A stretch of 22,145 nt of DNA from an uncultured Bacteroidales bacterium (GCA_934675095.1 CAKUPC010000032.1:1-22145), one strand, 5' to 3'. Positions 7,202 through 13,878 are shown, numbered from the stretch's first letter. The notes: generated by a model not told the origin, from the sequence alone. Made by a program: numbers and translations.

Positions 7202-8295
7202 AGGCTGGTATTCTGAATCACCACTTTCCACGACAGGATGTTTATCTGGAGGCTCTCCCAGCGGTCTTCCCCGTTCAGAAAGAGCACCAGCTCCATCTCG
7301 TCCTGCCGATCCAAGAACTCCTGCTCGGGAATGTCCCGCGCGGAGGCACCGCGCACGAGCAGCGCATAGTCAATAAGAGGAACGGAGAAAATCTCCGCCC
7401 CGCCGGACTTCTTCCGCAGATGCAGCCTCGGGCTGTTCCCGAGCACCATCCGTCCGGTGCAGAGCTCCGCCACCACAATGCCCCTCTCCCCGGAAGCCCT
7501 CGTTACCGGCAAGCCGGTCGTCGAAGCCTGTCCGAAGCCTTCCGAAGCCGAAGAAGTCGATGATGCCGAGGTAGCTGAGGAAGTTCCTGCCAGAGAAACA
7601 GTTCCGTTTTCGACAGACCATGCCCGGTACTCCACCGCGCCGGACGGGACGAGGCTGTTGTCCCAGCTCATGCGGCCGTTGTCGCAGGTTATGAATATGT
7701 CAAAGTCGTTCCCGTCTATGGGCATATCCGCAATCTGCTGCACCACAAGCTTCACGCTCTTCGTGTTCTTGGTCAGAGCGACCTCCGCCACGACGGTGCC
7801 CTCGTCCGCAGTGAAATCGACGTCGGAGGCATAGCCGTGGAAAAGCGCGTCGAGACGGCCGTCCGTGAATGCCGTTCCCGAGCCGTCGGTTCCGCTGCTG
7901 TTCAGCGAGCAGCCAAGCCCGTCCCGGCTTTCCGAGTCCCCGAGCTTCCACGAGCCGCCTTCCCCGGAGCCGCACCATGCGAGAAGGTTGTATCTTCCCG
8001 GAGGCACGTCAACGCCCATAGTCCAGTCCTTCCCCGCAAGCGCATCCCCGCTCTCGCTCCCCGACCATACCACCTTCCCGTCAGCGTCGAGTACATGGAG
8101 CGTCACGCGGCGCACCTCATGGGCGAAGGCATCAGCATGACTTAGGTTCATGTCGTAGCGGAACCTTACCCTGTAGTGCACGGAGCAGTCGCCCTCATAG
8201 TCGTATATGAGACCGCACGAGGCAAGCAGTCCGCAGGCCACGGCCCGGCAGACGCATATTCCCAATATTCTCATAATCCTGTGAAACAACGACAT
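7198..8295 (-). CDS. mfa2: Mfa2/FimB-family fimbrial anchor lipoprotein
   Basis: The 365-residue protein matches the Mfa2/FimB family (PF08842), the subunit that ties the fimbria to the outer membrane and limits its length. Visible marks are the lipobox LLASC with Cys27, the family signature DCS..YRVRFRYDMNLSHADAF at 37-57, an immunoglobulin-like region up to about 230, and the end QINILSWKVV (350-359). It is usually not trimmed after an N-terminal Arg, as fits an anchor. A Ser/Thr/Ala-rich stretch at about 235-263 is unusual and interrupts the second domain. Two starts are possible: 8295, or residue 8 at 8274, which has AGGA just upstream; both keep the signal peptide. The gene follows mfa1 after about 100 bp with two hairpins, and overlaps the next gene by ATGA, so it should be co-transcribed but possibly at a lower level than mfa1. 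Confidence 0.85.
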   Translation of the reverse strand: MSLFHRIMRILGICVCRAVACGLLASCGLIYDYEGDCSVHYRVRFRYDMNLSHADAFAHEVRRVTLHVLDADGKVVWSGSESGDALAGKDWTMGVDVPPGRYNLLAWCGSGEGGSWKLGDSESRDGLGCSLNSSGTDGSGTAFTDGRLDALFHGYASDVDFTADEGTVVAEVALTKNTKSVKLVVQQIADMPIDGNDFDIFITCDNGRMSWDNSLVPSGAVEYRAWSVENGTVSLAGTSSATSASSTSSASEGFGQASTTGLPVTRASGERGIVVAELCTGRMVLGNSPRLHLRKKSGGAEIFSVPLIDYALLVRGASARDIPEQEFLDRQDEMELVLFLNGEDRWESLQINILSWKVVIQNTSL

Positions 8296-8325
8296 ATCCC
8301 GTAAATTTTGTTTCTTTGTAGCCGC

Positions 8326-8344
8326 CGGAGGTAATCAGCCTCCG
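8326..8344 (-). other. GC-rich stem-loop in the mfa1-mfa2 spacer
   Basis: CGGAGG (8326-8331) and CCTCCG (8339-8344) form a perfect 6-bp stem with a 7-nt loop between the major fimbrillin and the anchor gene. There is no U-run in the direction of transcription, so it is not a full terminator. It could stabilise the 3' end of a processed mfa1 message and keep the major subunit in excess (inference). Confidence 0.45.
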
Positions 8345-8356
8345 ACAGCCTAACCA

Positions 8357-8370
8357 TTATTATATAATAA
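8357..8370. other. AT palindrome in the mfa1-mfa2 spacer
   Basis: TTATTATATAATAA is a perfect 14-bp palindrome made only of A and T, flanked on the minus strand by TTAGGCT on one side and GTTAGGCT on the other. Together with the hairpin at 8326-8344 it makes the spacer highly structured. It could be an RNA processing site; no promoter consensus for mfa2 is visible here. Confidence 0.35.
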
Positions 8371-8396
8371 GCCTAAATCCGAGGCGTATTATCAGT

Positions 8397-10130
8397 TTAA
8401 AGGTTAACAGTCTGGTCAACGACCTTCCATGAAAGGATGTTAATCTGGGCGCCGACATTGTAGTTGGTGTTGTCCTCGTCGTTCGGGATGATGATTTCAT
8501 CCGGGTCAAACACTGCACTTCCTATGTTCTCTATCTTATTGATTGTGAGATTGTAGAAATGGTTGCGCACAACGCCGTAGTCACCCTCCGGGAACTTATA
8601 GCTGTCATCCTTGAAAGAACCTGTATTGCCAAGGTGCTCGATCGGGATGCTGTAGTACATCATTCCGTTCCTGTAGAAAGAGCACATGGTGTTCTTAACT
8701 GACGTAGGGTCGGAGCCATTGAGAAGGTTTGTTGCCCCATCGGCGGTAATCGCCGTGAAATCAGCGGCCGTGGTACCGCTATCAGTGTGGCGGTAGTACT
8801 TTTCAGGGTCGGTCAGGGTCTTGAACTTCAGATAGACAAGGCCGTCTCCGATGTTTTCATACTCGAAATAGCTTTTGTCAACCTGCGTGAAGGTCACGCC
8901 GTCTGACGACACATAAGGAACGGTCGTCGGGGCAAGCCGATTGTACTTTTCGAGAATCCTGTCTTTATAGACCTCCTCCTCGTAGAGTGTACCGTCATAG
9001 AGAGCAATTGAGATTGGGTTTCCATCAACATCAGTTATCAGAGTTCTCAGGAGGACACAGGTCACGGTGCTGTTGAAGTTGTTTTTTTCAAGCACGGACT
9101 GAATTTGGGTATTCTCCCGACAATAGGCGGCCTTCTCAGGTTCAACTTCCAAAGAATTATAGCTGACATAGTTGAGAGTAGCTGTCACTGCGTCATAAGC
9201 GCGATAGTTCAGCGGATATACGCCTGCTCCATAGTTGGTAGAAAGTCCCCAGTAGCTTCGATGATTCTCCGTATCATTCCAAGTAAAATTACCGAAACCG
9301 GTATTTATCATTTTATAGACATAATCATCCTTTGTCGTGGCGTTGAGCCCCCACCCTGTCACCTTCGCATAAAGGTCGGTGGTGGTAGCTGTTGCGTTGA
9401 CATGAAATGAACCAATCTTCGTCATGTCCGTACCTGCAAAAGCACCGTTCAAATCGACTTTGACCTTAGCGGCAAGACGCTCCACATAGGCAATGACCGG
9501 ATTGGCTGTGGCATCATCAATGTTTTCCTGAAAATTATCAGCTATGAGCTGCGTACAAAAATAGCCAGAGTTCCCGTCGGCGTTGTCGTAGGTCGAACTC
9601 GCCATAACGAACTTTGTCCAATCAGCCTGAGTCTTCGTTCCGACCGTCGCGATAGCCTCAATTGTCTTCTTTCTCGCGTCAGACAGCGACAGGCGCTCCA
9701 GTGTTGCCGTAAAAGTCGCGTCTGCATTGAGAATGACGGACATATATTTAGGATAGTTCTTGGATTTCAAGCCCTTGAGCACGATAGTCCCATCGCCTTT
9801 CCATTCGATGTTGTCTCCGGTAGCGCTATCGACACCGTTCGCAGCGCCGGTTGCCGCCTGATTGACATGAGTGACGTATGAGCCATCCGCGTTGTAGAAG
9901 AAGAAGTCCGCTGAAGTGACGCTGTTCTCGTCCGCCGTGCCGTAATAGAACGGATTGGTGTCGCTACCTGTTCCCCTCGTGGCCAGTCCCTTGTCTGCAT
10001 AGGCGATGCGTATGTTCATGTACGCCTCGTCGGCTTGGAAAACGCCGCCGTCAGTCGGAGCCGCGTCCTTGTTGCAGGCGACAAGCGCGGTGAGCGCAAG
10101 CCCTGCCAGAATGATTCTGTCTGTTCTCAT
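8397..10130 (-). CDS. mfa1: Major fimbrillin, Mfa1-like structural subunit
   Basis: The 577-residue protein is the likely shaft subunit of a type V fimbria. It is a lipoprotein precursor (lipobox ALVAC, Cys19) with a protease trimming site LATRGT at Arg52, close to where P. gingivalis Mfa1 and FimA are cut. In that system, removal of the N-terminal strand opens a groove filled by a neighbouring subunit. Superfamily marks include SADFFFYNADG (73-83), ERLAAKVKVDLNGAF, YGVVRNHFYNLTINKI (the conserved strand near the C-terminus) and the end QINILSWKVV, the last matching a Fimbrillin_C-type region and identical to the end of the anchor. The start follows the OmpA-like gene by 11 bp. Base composition appears slightly more AT-rich than its neighbours, as is common for variable major pilins. 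I am confident of the family; antigenic type and name are by analogy. Confidence 0.85.
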   Translation of the reverse strand: MRTDRIILAGLALTALVACNKDAAPTDGGVFQADEAYMNIRIAYADKGLATRGTGSDTNPFYYGTADENSVTSADFFFYNADGSYVTHVNQAATGAANGVDSATGDNIEWKGDGTIVLKGLKSKNYPKYMSVILNADATFTATLERLSLSDARKKTIEAIATVGTKTQADWTKFVMASSTYDNADGNSGYFCTQLIADNFQENIDDATANPVIAYVERLAAKVKVDLNGAFAGTDMTKIGSFHVNATATTTDLYAKVTGWGLNATTKDDYVYKMINTGFGNFTWNDTENHRSYWGLSTNYGAGVYPLNYRAYDAVTATLNYVSYNSLEVEPEKAAYCRENTQIQSVLEKNNFNSTVTCVLLRTLITDVDGNPISIALYDGTLYEEEVYKDRILEKYNRLAPTTVPYVSSDGVTFTQVDKSYFEYENIGDGLVYLKFKTLTDPEKYYRHTDSGTTAADFTAITADGATNLLNGSDPTSVKNTMCSFYRNGMMYYSIPIEHLGNTGSFKDDSYKFPEGDYGVVRNHFYNLTINKIENIGSAVFDPDEIIIPNDEDNTNYNVGAQINILSWKVVDQTVNL

Positions 10131-10141
10131 AATTTTTTGTT

Positions 10142-11407
10142 TTATAATTGTTTGTGTTTATTTTGTTCTATACCAGATTCAACGGTACTGACTTTTTCCA
10201 CCCGTTCCACGACATATTCTATCCGATACTCGCTTCTCCGCAGCTCTGGAAAGACTTTCGCTATGATAAAGCGAGCGTCCTCAGGCCAGTTGCGGCGAAT
10301 AAGCTTCTCCTTTGCGTCCGGAGCCATATTCGCGTCCCGCGCCACGGCAAGGATTTCCGCCGCATGGGGCAGGTCACAGTTCTCCAGCCAAGCCACGAAG
10401 CCGTCCCAGTCCTCGGGAACGGAAGATGAGACGACGACACCCGGAGCGAAGTCGTAGAGTGTCCGTACATAGTCGCAGACGGTGGCTGTGCGCCTTTCGG
10501 CAAGGTCGGCATTGCGCCTGTATCCGCCCTCGGGAGAGGCATAGCCCGTAATCCGGATTTTCGTCACGGTGATTCCCTCACCCGCGCGGAGAGAGTCTAT
10601 GGTAGAGTGTATCTTCTGCATTTCCCGGAAGTTGTTGCCGTAGGTCAAATCGACCTCGGTGCGGTTGAGCCGGAAGTCGATGTCGGCACGGCCGCTGATG
10701 GCATAGGTGCGCATTGCCTCCGTTTCCTCGGGAACAGTCAGGAGCGTGTCCTGCGGCTGTGCAAGCGGCTGGGACTTAGGCTCCGGAGTGTCTGTGGCGG
10801 GTACCTGTTCGGGCTGTTGAGCGTCGAGAAGAGGCTGCCGAACATCGTGGAGCGACTGAGCGTCGAGAAGCGGCCCGGCGAGACTGTCGATGCGTTCGGA
10901 AACGGTCTCCCCGCAGCAGGCATATTCCCTTGTCCTGAGCATCAGCGAGCAGCTGTCCATCCAAGGCTCGTATCTTACCCAGGCGATGTATGGCAGCGAC
11001 CCGGAAAGCCCACGCCCGGCACGGAGGGACTTCTCGTCATGTCCGGAAATCATCCCGTCGCCCATCCTGCGGTAGTAGAACCACCTCTGCCGCCCATAGA
11101 CTCCGACGGAGGGCAGCGCAAGGGTGTCGGCATCGCCGGCAAGACAAGGAGTGAAGAGAACGGCACGGGAACTCTTCAGATTAAGGTCGGAAAGTTCCAG
11201 ATTCATGCTCACGCGGACACGGCTGCCGTCCCGCTCCACGCTCAGACTGTCCGCACGCATGGGCGCTGTCGCAGCCGAGTCATGCATGGCGACGGGGGCC
11301 GCGTTGTGCGCCGGCACAGACATGAAGGCATGAGCTGAAAGCGCCGCGGGAAGCGGCGTCATCAGCAGTATTTCTGAAACTATGTTGATGATTATTCTGT
11401 TTTTCAT
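10142..11407 (-). CDS. DUF3868 / OmpA-like protein of the fimbrial operon
   Basis: This 421-residue periplasmic or outer-membrane protein combines three parts. A signal peptide ends near residue 25-30. A DUF3868-type domain (about 60-175) begins RVRVSMNLELSDLNLKSSRA. After a Pro/Gln-rich linker (about 176-225), containing PLLDAQ twice, comes an OmpA-like domain (about 240-400) with ITGYASPEGGYRRNADLAER at 287-306, the peptidoglycan-binding signature of the family in this phylum. Such genes precede Mfa1-type fimbrillins throughout Bacteroides and relatives, following a DUF3575 gene exactly as here. The role is unproven; anchoring the fimbrial assembly site to the cell wall is a reasonable inference. 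It follows DUF3575 after 13 bp and precedes mfa1 by 11 bp, so the three are one transcription unit. Confidence 0.82.
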   Translation of the reverse strand: MKNRIIINIVSEILLMTPLPAALSAHAFMSVPAHNAAPVAMHDSAATAPMRADSLSVERDGSRVRVSMNLELSDLNLKSSRAVLFTPCLAGDADTLALPSVGVYGRQRWFYYRRMGDGMISGHDEKSLRAGRGLSGSLPYIAWVRYEPWMDSCSLMLRTREYACCGETVSERIDSLAGPLLDAQSLHDVRQPLLDAQQPEQVPATDTPEPKSQPLAQPQDTLLTVPEETEAMRTYAISGRADIDFRLNRTEVDLTYGNNFREMQKIHSTIDSLRAGEGITVTKIRITGYASPEGGYRRNADLAERRTATVCDYVRTLYDFAPGVVVSSSVPEDWDGFVAWLENCDLPHAAEILAVARDANMAPDAKEKLIRRNWPEDARFIIAKVFPELRRSEYRIEYVVERVEKVSTVESGIEQNKHKQL

Positions 11408-11420
11408 GGCCGGAAGATGC

Positions 11421-12029
11421 TTAAAAGAGATAGACTAAACTGACGGCGAACTTTGTGGGACCGAAGTAGTGATGTCCCTGATTCTCTTCGATTTTCTTTC
11501 CGCAGCCCACGCACCGGAAGGTGTCGTAGCCGGCATAGACCCAGCCGACGCCTCCCTCAAGTTCGAAGTTCCAGTGCTCGTCGAGGACAAAGGCGTAGCC
11601 GTAGCCCGCCCCGAACCCGAGAAGCCAGCCCTGATAGCGGCGGTCGCGCAGGGAGGAAAAGTCGGTGCCGGGAAGCTTGAGATTCGTGTCTATGCCTCCT
11701 ATATTGAACTGCCCTCCGACCAGATGCATCGCAAGGAAGCTGCCCGCCCATGCGTCGCAGAACCAGCGGCGCGCCTCGGGCTGCACAATCCAGTGCTTGA
11801 AACGGGCGCAGTCCCGGAATGTCCACGGATTGAGGTTGCCGGAGAGGTCGATGGTCCACCTCGGGGCAACGCGCATCTCGACCCCGGCGTTGAACGTCGT
11901 GGTCGCGTCGTACAGAAGATTGGATTTCACCGCGAAGTCCTGAGACCCGCAGCCTATTGATGAAATGAAGAACAGGGCAACAGTGGAAAGCGTCGCCCGA
12001 AACAGATTTCTGAGTCCCATCAGAGGCAT
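11421..12029 (-). CDS. DUF3575 family outer-membrane beta-barrel protein, first gene of the fimbrial operon
   Basis: The roughly 202-residue protein fits DUF3575: a signal peptide (GLRNLFRATLSTVALFFISS) followed by DFAVKSNLLYDATTTFNAGV, RWTIDLSGNLNPWTF, HWIVQPEARRWFC, a GFGAGYGY strand and the end KFAVSLVYLF. The alternating strands and terminal aromatic residue suggest an eight- to ten-stranded barrel. The family is almost always found next to DUF3868-OmpA and fimbrillin genes; its function is unknown. Start: ATG at 12029, or ATG at 12020, both of which keep the signal peptide. A GTG at 12050 would place a poly-Gly run ahead of it and is unlikely. The first ATG lies 1 nt after the stop of a leader ORF that runs through both poly-G tracts, so its translation may depend on tract length. 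Confidence 0.8.
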   Translation of the reverse strand: MPLMGLRNLFRATLSTVALFFISSIGCGSQDFAVKSNLLYDATTTFNAGVEMRVAPRWTIDLSGNLNPWTFRDCARFKHWIVQPEARRWFCDAWAGSFLAMHLVGGQFNIGGIDTNLKLPGTDFSSLRDRRYQGWLLGFGAGYGYAFVLDEHWNFELEGGVGWVYAGYDTFRCVGCGKKIEENQGHHYFGPTKFAVSLVYLF

Positions 12030-12030
12030 C

Positions 12031-12228
12031 CTAATGAATCCCCCCCCCACGGGACTGCGCAGAAAGGCAAGCTAACTTACTCTGTGTATGTTCTTTAAGA
12101 TGAGTCCCCCCCCCCGTTGAGGTCAGAAGACTATCAGAAACAAAAAGAGCCGGATTCATCCTGGAACCCGGGAGCGGCGCACAACAACGAGAAGCGCCGG
12201 ACACACCTCTTTTACTGCAAACTAACAT
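12031..12228 (-). CDS. Leader ORF (65 codons) spanning both poly-G tracts
   Basis: An ATG at 12228 opens a 65-codon frame inside the predicted leader of the fimbrial operon; a second in-frame ATG at 12159 would give 42 codons. It encodes two Gly-Gly-Gly runs, one at each poly-G tract, as STGGGTHLKEH and SRGGGIH, and ends with TAG one base before the DUF3575 ATG (TAGGATG). It has no recognisable family, signal peptide or amino-acid bias, so the act of translation rather than the peptide is more likely to matter. Changing the upstream tract by one G brings in a stop within about 10 or 45 bases, far from the ATG. Translation of this ORF is not proven. Confidence 0.35.
   Translation of the reverse strand: MLVCSKRGVSGASRCCAPLPGSRMNPALFVSDSLLTSTGGGTHLKEHTQSKLACLSAQSRGGGIH
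12040..12048 (-). repeat. Poly-G tract (G9) just upstream of the DUF3575 start
   Basis: Nine consecutive G residues on the coding strand, ending 10 nt before the ATG at 12029. Runs of this length are rare by chance and are hot spots for slipped-strand mispairing. It can change the phase of the leader ORF and also the spacing of the start region. Confidence 0.8.
12106..12115 (-). repeat. Poly-G tract (G10) in the fimbrial operon leader
   Basis: Ten consecutive G residues on the coding strand, about 175 nt after the predicted transcription start. Both this tract and the G9 tract are followed by A-(C/T)-TCAT, so they form an imperfect direct repeat about 66 bp apart. A gain or loss of one G ends the leader ORF early. 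Confidence 0.8.
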
Positions 12229-12244
12229 TCAAACACTATTCAAA

Positions 12245-12271
12245 AATAAACCTCAAATCGGAGGCCATTAT
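12245..12271. repeat. Copy 1 of a 27-bp motif shared with the mfa1-mfa2 spacer
   Basis: On the plus strand AATAAACCTCAAATCGGAGG (12245-12264) plus CCATTAT resembles AATAAGCCTAAATCCGAGGC (8366-8385) plus GTATTAT in the spacer after mfa1, with about 21 matches allowing one gap. Both are transcribed from the minus strand in the same operon, one near the start of the leader and one right after the mfa1 stop. Possible roles are an RNA structure or a protein-binding site. Confidence 0.35.
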
Positions 12272-12294
12272 TTTTTCATATTCTTAAAGGGTTA

Positions 12295-12326
12295 CAAAGT
12301 TAAGCAAAGTTTCACATTCTGACAAA
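12295..12326 (-). promoter_or_regulatory. Promoter of the fimbrial operon
   Basis: On the minus strand TTTG (12326-12323), a 20-bp spacer and TAACTTTG (12302-12295) match the Bacteroides -33/-7 consensus perfectly in sequence and spacing. Transcription should begin near 12288, giving a leader of about 260 nt before the DUF3575 gene. No inverted repeats flanking the promoter were seen, so it does not look like an invertible promoter of the kind often controlling Bacteroides surface genes. Confidence 0.72.
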
Positions 12327-12404
12327 TTTATTTTTCATCCGACATCCGAATATCTCATGCTTTGCACATATCCCTCAACGGATTGGCCTGTATGGCACAT
12401 TTTT

Positions 12405-12422
12405 TCAACATGACGATGTTGA
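12405..12422. promoter_or_regulatory. Interrupted palindrome between the divergent fimbrial and uraA promoters
   Basis: TCAACAT-GACG-ATGTTGA, with 7-bp perfect arms, lies about 30 bp before the -33 box of uraA and about 80 bp from that of the fimbrial operon. Its size and place suit a dimeric regulator of uraA or of both units. No regulator gene is adjacent. Confidence 0.4.
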
Positions 12423-12452
12423 TAAATTGTAAGGCAGGACGGGCATTTTTAT

Positions 12453-12483
12453 TTTGCGGAACCGAAAATTGTGTTTAGCTTTG
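12453..12483 (+). promoter_or_regulatory. Promoter of uraA
   Basis: TTTG (12453-12456), a 19-bp spacer and TAGCTTTG (12476-12483) match the Bacteroidales housekeeping consensus. The predicted start near 12490 leaves a leader of only about 20 nt before the ATG at 12511, so no room exists for a riboswitch or attenuator. Confidence 0.75.
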
Positions 12484-12510
12484 CAGCCCGGTTAGTAATC
12501 TTATCAACTT

Positions 12511-13878
12511 ATGTCAAAATCACAGACCCATCAACAACCGGTTTATGATGCAAGGACATTGGGCAAACCGAAGATGCTTACTCTCGGGTTACAGCACATG
12601 TTTGCAATGTTCGGCGCTACCGTCTTAGTGCCTGCAATCACAGGCCTGCCAGTCTCCACCACCCTCCTCTTCGCAGGAATCGGTACTCTCATCTTCCATC
12701 TCATCACAAAGTTACAGGTTCCCGCATTCTTAGGCTCGTCTTTCGCATTCATCGGAGGCTACCTCTCGGTAGTGGAAATGGGAAGCGGCTTCGGACTTTC
12801 AGCTGAACAATCACTGCCTTATGCCTGCATCGGCGTCGCCTGTGCAGGTTTTTTGTATTTCGTGCTCGCCGGCCTTTTCGCGGCCTTCGGGGCGAAGAAG
12901 GTGATGAGGTTCTTCCCGCCTGTGGTGACGGGGCCGATCATCATCTGCATCGGTCTTATTCTTTCTGGCTCGGCGATAGGCAACTGCCAGACGAACTGGT
13001 GGATTGCGCTGCTCGCCATTGCAATCATCGTGGTCTGCAACATCTGGGGACGCGGAATGATAAAAATTGTGCCTATCCTCCTCGGCGTGCTCGGCTCCTA
13101 CATCGTGGCTGCCTGCTGCGGGCTGTGTGACTTCACGACGGTGAAGGAAGCGGCTTGGATAGGTCTCCCGATTCACAGGGACAGCACCGTGCTCGCAATC
13201 GGTGACACGAAGAACTGGGAACTGCTCACCAGCGCCATAATCACAATCATGCCTATCGCGCTCGCGACCATGATTGAGCACATCGGCGACATGTGCGCAA
13301 TTTCATCCACGACCGGCAAGAACTACCTTGAGAATCCTGGCCTGCACCGCACGCTCATCGGCGACGGCCTCGCGACCATGCTCGCCTCGCTTTTCGGAGC
13401 GCCGGCAAACACGACCTACGGGGAGAACACCGGAGTGCTCAACCTGACGAGGGTGTATGACCCGCGCGTCATCAGAATCGCGGCGGTCTTCGCAATCTTC
13501 TTCTCATTCTGCCCGAAATTCTCAGCTCTCATCAGCGCAATGCCGGCGGCGACAATCGGAGGCGTTTCGCTCATACTCTACGGAATGATTTCGGCCGTGG
13601 GCGTGCGCAACGTCGTCGAGAACAAGGTGGATTTCACCTCTTCACGAAATGTCATCATCGCGGCGATAATCCTCGTGCTCGGCATCGGAATCAACTACGG
13701 CATCGAGGGCGGCAGCATCGACCTCGGCTTCACGAAGCTCTCCGCCCTCGCGGTAGCGGCTCTCGTCGGCATCATCCTCAACGCGATTCTCCCCGGCAAG
13801 GACTATGAGTTCGGCAAGGATCCGCAGGGCGATACCGCGGTGAACTTTGACGCCAACACAAACAGGGTTGTCGAATAA
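12511..13878 (+). CDS. uraA: Uracil permease (NCS2 family, UraA-type)
   Basis: A 455-residue inner-membrane transporter that imports uracil, coupled to protons in the well-studied E. coli homologue. It has the usual 14 hydrophobic segments. Family motifs are GLQHMFAMFGATVLVPAITG at 26-45, GSSFAFIGGY in the first repeat, MIEHIGD with Glu256, and NTTYGENTGV with Glu305; the two Glu residues correspond to the substrate-binding pair of UraA. The NTTYGEN motif separates uracil/xanthine-type members from the AzgA branch represented downstream. Start: ATG at 12511, about 28 bp after a clear promoter, with a hydrophilic N-terminus as expected. It is followed after 80 bp, without a terminator, by a DUF5020 outer-membrane gene, so the pair is probably one operon for moving nucleobases across both membranes. 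Confidence 0.93.
   Translation: MSKSQTHQQPVYDARTLGKPKMLTLGLQHMFAMFGATVLVPAITGLPVSTTLLFAGIGTLIFHLITKLQVPAFLGSSFAFIGGYLSVVEMGSGFGLSAEQSLPYACIGVACAGFLYFVLAGLFAAFGAKKVMRFFPPVVTGPIIICIGLILSGSAIGNCQTNWWIALLAIAIIVVCNIWGRGMIKIVPILLGVLGSYIVAACCGLCDFTTVKEAAWIGLPIHRDSTVLAIGDTKNWELLTSAIITIMPIALATMIEHIGDMCAISSTTGKNYLENPGLHRTLIGDGLATMLASLFGAPANTTYGENTGVLNLTRVYDPRVIRIAAVFAIFFSFCPKFSALISAMPAATIGGVSLILYGMISAVGVRNVVENKVDFTSSRNVIIAAIILVLGIGINYGIEGGSIDLGFTKLSALAVAALVGIILNAILPGKDYEFGKDPQGDTAVNFDANTNRVVE

Noticed and set aside
12030..12050. GTG start giving a longer DUF3575 protein beginning in the poly-G tract
   Set aside because: It would place three Gly and further residues before a complete signal peptide; ATG at 12029 or 12020 fits the family. 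It is kept only as a possible consequence of tract slippage.
12229..12510. Invertible promoter of the Bacteroides type for the fimbrial operon
   Set aside because: No inverted repeats flanking the promoter were found by eye and no invertase gene is present; the poly-G tracts are a better explanation for any variation.
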